Assembly: GCA_031283405.1 (NCBI GenBank)
Contig: JAITBX010000160.1
Span: 1-8,610 of the forward strand
DNA length: 8,610 bases
Reading direction: 5' to 3'
From: Burkholderiales bacterium
Lineage (GTDB): Bacteria; Pseudomonadota; Gammaproteobacteria; Burkholderiales; Casimicrobiaceae
Part shown: positions 6,384-8,610 of the stretch, one piece after another
How positions within the stretch are numbered: the first letter of the stretch is position 1
Layout: each line of letters starts with the position of its first letter
Notes under the pieces: model-generated
The model's input: only the letters and a program-made list of their open reading frames with translations
Told to the model about the DNA's origin: nothing
The model's database searches: none
Made by a program: the position numbers and the translations under genes

Positions 6384-6578
6384 ATTACAGTAACGGGCAG
6401 TGATTTTCTGTAACCGTTGCGTCTCAAGCGCTTTTGTATGCGCGCCTGTTTCAAGCGATTTCGCTTTAGTCATTAGGAGGCATTCGGGAAAAGGCGGCAG
6501 CATGCCTCATTCCGAATGAAGCCGCATCTTGTTGTGTGTGTTTTATTGTTCATTTTTTGAATGTGCGAAGGAATCAAC
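6384..6578 (+). other. Long 5' leader with inverted repeats and tiny ORFs
   Basis: No gene of normal size is seen here. TTACAG/CTGTAA can pair early in the leader, AAGCGA-TT-TCGCTT (6453-6466) is a small hairpin, and CATTCGG (6481-6487) pairs with CCGAATG (6512-6518) around an inner GGCA-GCA-TGCC hairpin (6496-6506). An AGGAGG (6475-6480) has no start codon at normal distance. ATG at 6502 opens a 5-codon ORF (MPHSE) that overlaps, as ATGA, a 14-codon hydrophobic ORF starting at 6516 (MKPHLVVCVLLFIF). No known riboswitch or tRNA was recognised. Confidence 0.35.
6568..6572 (+). promoter_or_regulatory. Ribosome binding site fixing the start at 6579
   Basis: AAGGA stands six bases before ATG 6579. 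This favours 6579 over the in-frame ATG at 6561, which has no Shine-Dalgarno sequence, and supports a genuine ancestral start for the signal-peptide reading frame. Confidence 0.6.
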
Positions 6579-6710
6579 ATGCGCTCGTTGCTTAAGGGAA
6601 TCATCGCGTCTTCGGTTGAAATCGTCGGCCCAATCGCCGCTTTACCAATCATCGTTTTTTCGGCGCTCTTTTTTTTATCGCACTCTGCCTGTGCGCAACA
6701 TGACCCTTGA
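6579..6710 (+). CDS. 43-residue leftover signal peptide ORF
   Basis: The frame from ATG 6579 encodes a typical Sec signal peptide: a basic start (MRSLLK), a hydrophobic run through LPIIVFSALFFL (about residues 23-34) and SHSACA before Gln, a good signal peptidase I site (Ala-Cys-Ala). Only four residues follow before TGA at 6708-6710. The lipobox match is poor (His at -3), so it was probably not a lipoprotein. A run of eight or more T lies inside the hydrophobic segment (6669-6676). As the N-terminus of the broken gene downstream, it indicates that the ancestral protein was exported. Confidence 0.55.
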   Translation: MRSLLKGIIASSVEIVGPIAALPIIVFSALFFLSHSACAQHDP

Positions 6711-7707
6711 CGTCAAGCGCGGCAACGCGATGGACATTGCCACCCTCACCATTGCGCTGCTTCGCGCCGCCAACGTTCCGGCTCGCTACGTCTATGGCAC
6801 AGTCGATATTCCGGCCAATCAATTCATGAACATGGCCGGCGACTTCGCCAACATCGACGCCGCGTGGGATTTCGCCTCGGCGGGTGGTATCCCGATCACC
6901 GGCATCACCAGCGGCGGGGTGGTCAGCAAAATCCGAATGTCGCACGTTTGGGTCGAAGCGGCCGTGCCGCATTACCCGTCGCGCGGCGTCAAACCCGCGT
7001 CAAGCAAAAACCCGATCGACACCTGGGTACCCATAGACCCGAGCTACAAACAATACGACTACCTGCAAGGCATCGACGCAACTTCCATCGCCGGAATCAA
7101 TGGTGAACAACTCGCCGACAACTTCATCAACAGCGGCACGGTGAACGAACAAGAAGGCTGGGTACAGGGGTTAAACAGCGACATCATCCAACAAGCCCAG
7201 GAAGAGGCGCAAAAGAAACTCGAAGCACACATCAACGGAATGCAAAACCCGACCGTCGGCGACGTGATCGGCGGCAGAACCATCAAACAGCAAACCCTGC
7301 CGTATCTGCCGGGAACCCTGCCCTACGTGACGGCGGCGAAAGGCGCGACCTACGCGCAACTGCCCGCCAATCTGCAAGTGAGAGTTACGCTAGGGCTGGG
7401 CTGGGACAGATACGACCAGAGTTATCTGCAAAGCAAAACGTATCCGCTGTATCAGTTAAATCAGCGGAGTATCACCATCAGTTTCAAACCGGCGAGCGCC
7501 ACCGATGAGAACGCATTAAAGGCAATGATTCCTGAAAATCTCACCGATCCCAGCCAATTGCCGAGCTTCTTACCTTCAAGCATTTACGTTGTTCCAGAGA
7601 TCAAGCGCGACGATGAAGTGTTGTTGAGTGCAGGAGTAATGGCGTTGGGCGAAGAAATCGCCATGGGCTACAACTTCCAAACCCCGACGCAAAATTATCT
7701 GAATTAG
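6700..7707 (+). CDS. Transglutaminase-like core fragment
   Basis: The frame is open from about 6529, but family-like sequence starts at MTLDVKRGNAMDIATLTIAL (ATG 6700), giving 335 residues. The transglutaminase-core pattern is clear: LLRAANVPARYVYGT, then HVWVEA with the His at 6943-6945, then DTWVPIDPSY with the Asp at 7036-7038. The residue where the nucleophilic Cys normally stands (G-x-C-x-D) is Ala, codon GCG at 6727-6729. A helical, Gln/Glu-rich linker follows (about 7150-7240). No Shine-Dalgarno sequence supports ATG 6700, and translation of this piece alone would lack an export signal. The frame ends at TAG 7705-7707 in mid-domain. Confidence 0.65.
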   Translation: MTLDVKRGNAMDIATLTIALLRAANVPARYVYGTVDIPANQFMNMAGDFANIDAAWDFASAGGIPITGITSGGVVSKIRMSHVWVEAAVPHYPSRGVKPASSKNPIDTWVPIDPSYKQYDYLQGIDATSIAGINGEQLADNFINSGTVNEQEGWVQGLNSDIIQQAQEEAQKKLEAHINGMQNPTVGDVIGGRTIKQQTLPYLPGTLPYVTAAKGATYAQLPANLQVRVTLGLGWDRYDQSYLQSKTYPLYQLNQRSITISFKPASATDENALKAMIPENLTDPSQLPSFLPSSIYVVPEIKRDDEVLLSAGVMALGEEIAMGYNFQTPTQNYLN

Positions 7708-7716
7708 CAGGATAGC

Positions 7717-8517
7717 GTGATCGCGGGGAGCTATTTGGCATTGGGGGTGGTGGGGAGTAATCCGTCGCAAAAGACGTTTAGTGCGCTGCAAGCGAACTTG
7801 ACGCAGACGAAGCAGATTCTGGAAACTGGAACCGATGCGCAAAAAGCGGCGTTGACGAGAGAAAGGTTAATCGGTGATATGGTTGAAGTTGGGGTACAAG
7901 GCTATTATGCGCAATTTATATCTCAGAGTAAAGCTATGAGCTTTCAGGCGAAAACAAGTCACTTGCCGTTGCCGATGGCAGGTACGTTCGGGTATGAGCC
8001 AAGCCAGAGGACTCTCTTGGGAATCAACAGGGGGATCGAAACGTGCGGTTTTTATATGAATGTACGAACGGTTCAAGCGGTTAAAGATCGGAATGGAGAT
8101 AGCAGTAAAGCAAAACAATTGATGCTTCAGGTCGGAATGCTGAGTTCGGCGCTAGAGAACATTGTGCCAGAACAAATATTCACCGATCCGAACAGTGCGA
8201 CCAAGCCGGAAGGTTTCTCAACGGCTAAAGCGTTGGGCTTGGCTATAGCGCAAGGCCAGAGAATCTACACCATCAGTCAGAAAAATCAGGCAACGGCATT
8301 GCCGGCGCTCCACTTGGATAGCTTGGCGATGAGCGAGATCAGAGATGCCTTGGCGTCGGGGAAAGAAGTAACTACTCATACAGACCAATTGACCGTCCCC
8401 GGTTATAAGGGTAGCGGTTACGCGATTACCGATCCGGTAACGGGCGAAGGCGTTTATAAAATTAGCGGTGGAAAAAACGGGGGGTTCGATGAAGGGGGCA
8501 CTGATTCGGGTCTGTAA
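7717..8517 (+). CDS. C-terminal half of the transglutaminase-like protein, after a stop
   Basis: This continues the frame of the preceding fragment directly after TAG; the nearest possible start is GTG 7717, giving 266 residues, with no convincing Shine-Dalgarno sequence. It has no catalytic motif. It carries the family's C-terminal features: an SxLEHxxPEQ-like segment (SSALENIVPEQIF, 8142-8180), STAKALGLAIAQGQRIYTI (8218-8274), and near the end the glycine-rich YKISGGKNGG motif. The codon third positions are visibly more AT-rich than in the core fragment. Independent expression is unlikely; it is best read as part of the broken gene. Confidence 0.6.
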   Translation: MIAGSYLALGVVGSNPSQKTFSALQANLTQTKQILETGTDAQKAALTRERLIGDMVEVGVQGYYAQFISQSKAMSFQAKTSHLPLPMAGTFGYEPSQRTLLGINRGIETCGFYMNVRTVQAVKDRNGDSSKAKQLMLQVGMLSSALENIVPEQIFTDPNSATKPEGFSTAKALGLAIAQGQRIYTISQKNQATALPALHLDSLAMSEIRDALASGKEVTTHTDQLTVPGYKGSGYAITDPVTGEGVYKISGGKNGGFDEGGTDSGL

Positions 8518-8588
8518 ATCCAACTGTGTCAATCTTGCTTGATCATAACTCATTAACCGGCACCCTGTCCTCGCCAAAGACAATCTGA
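8505..8588 (+). other. Weak leucine-rich-repeat-like fragment
   Basis: After the broken gene one frame reads NPTVSILLDHNSLTGTLSS before TGA at 8586-8588. LLDHNSLTGTL fits the LxLxxNxLxGxL pattern of plant-like leucine-rich repeats, but one repeat is too short to be sure. An alternative open frame reaching the window edge reads HPVLAKDNLKDLQGRL (from 8561) and could belong to another gene. Nothing else is legible in 8518-8610. Confidence 0.2.
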
Positions 8589-8610
8589 AAGACCTGCAAG
8601 GCAGGCTTCC

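Larger units (their letters stand above)
6579..8517 (+). pseudogene. Secreted transglutaminase-like protein of the RHS-associated type, broken gene
   Basis: Three pieces that belong to one ancestral gene lie in order: a signal peptide in one frame (6579-6710), a transglutaminase-like core in another frame (6700-7707), and the C-terminal half in the same frame as the core but after an in-frame TAG (7708-8517). Intact relatives, as I recall them, are large exported proteins often encoded immediately upstream of RHS-repeat proteins, and they contain a C-terminal DPxTGxGxYxISGGxNGG motif. Here that motif is DPVTGEGVYKISGGKNGG (8431-8484). A substantial N-terminal region between signal peptide and core is missing. 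As it stands no full-length product can be made without a frameshift and stop suppression. Confidence 0.75.

Noticed and set aside
6475..6480. AGGAGG as a gene start signal
   Set aside because: No standard start codon lies 5-12 bases downstream; the next ATG is 21 bases away.
6297..6503. 68-codon minus-strand open frame in the leader region
   Set aside because: There is no ribosome binding site or recognisable motif, and it lies opposite a good promoter and leader.
8593..8605. CCTGC-AAG-GCAGG hairpin at the right edge
   Set aside because: A five-pair stem with no T-tract inside the window is expected by chance.
1..8610. CRISPR array, prophage or complete mobile island
   Set aside because: No regularly spaced direct repeats, integrase, phage structural genes or attachment-site duplication at the tRNA were seen.

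Overview
The window looks like a chromosomal stretch of a moderately GC-rich Gram-negative bacterium, most likely a betaproteobacterium or a close gammaproteobacterial relative. The reasons are an alaC-type aminotransferase followed by hom and thrC in one direction, a single-ACT monofunctional homoserine dehydrogenase, a proteobacterial rlmJ, and REP-like palindromes of kinds common in Proteobacteria. Genus cannot be fixed from sequence alone.

Layout. Bases 1-292 hold a possible truncated minus-strand start codon at the very edge and an imperfect inverted repeat. rlmJ (23S rRNA m6A2030 methyltransferase) follows at 293-1144 on the plus strand. It converges on an initiator tRNA-fMet gene (1214-1289, minus) that has its own sigma70-like promoter and a probable terminator. 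Then comes a minus-strand amino-acid block: an AlaC-like aminotransferase (5460-4276), a spacer with two palindromic repeats (4154-4250), homoserine dehydrogenase (4088-2769) and threonine synthase (2769-1345). hom and thrC share one base (TGATG), so they are probably translationally coupled. Together hom and thrC supply the homoserine and threonine-forming ends of the aspartate pathway (homoserine kinase is not in the window); the aminotransferase probably makes alanine from pyruvate and glutamate.

From about 5560 to the right end the character changes to an accessory, decaying region. It contains a leucine-rich-repeat protein remnant (minus, 5564-5809), a small 36-codon minus-strand ORF of protein-like composition (5837-5947), and an N-terminal fragment of an ISNCY/IS3-like transposase (plus, about 5986-6336). 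A good promoter and roughly 200-nt leader follow, and then a large secreted transglutaminase-like gene of the type associated with RHS proteins (6579-8517). This last gene is broken twice: its signal peptide runs out of frame into the transglutaminase core, as if an internal segment had been deleted, and the core is split from the C-terminal half by a single in-frame TAG at 7705-7707. The position of the usual catalytic cysteine is alanine. The last 90 bases hold only a weak hint of another leucine-rich repeat.

I see no clear new system. The most unusual material is the 5.56-8.6 kb debris field, where several protein remnants are legible although none is an intact large gene.
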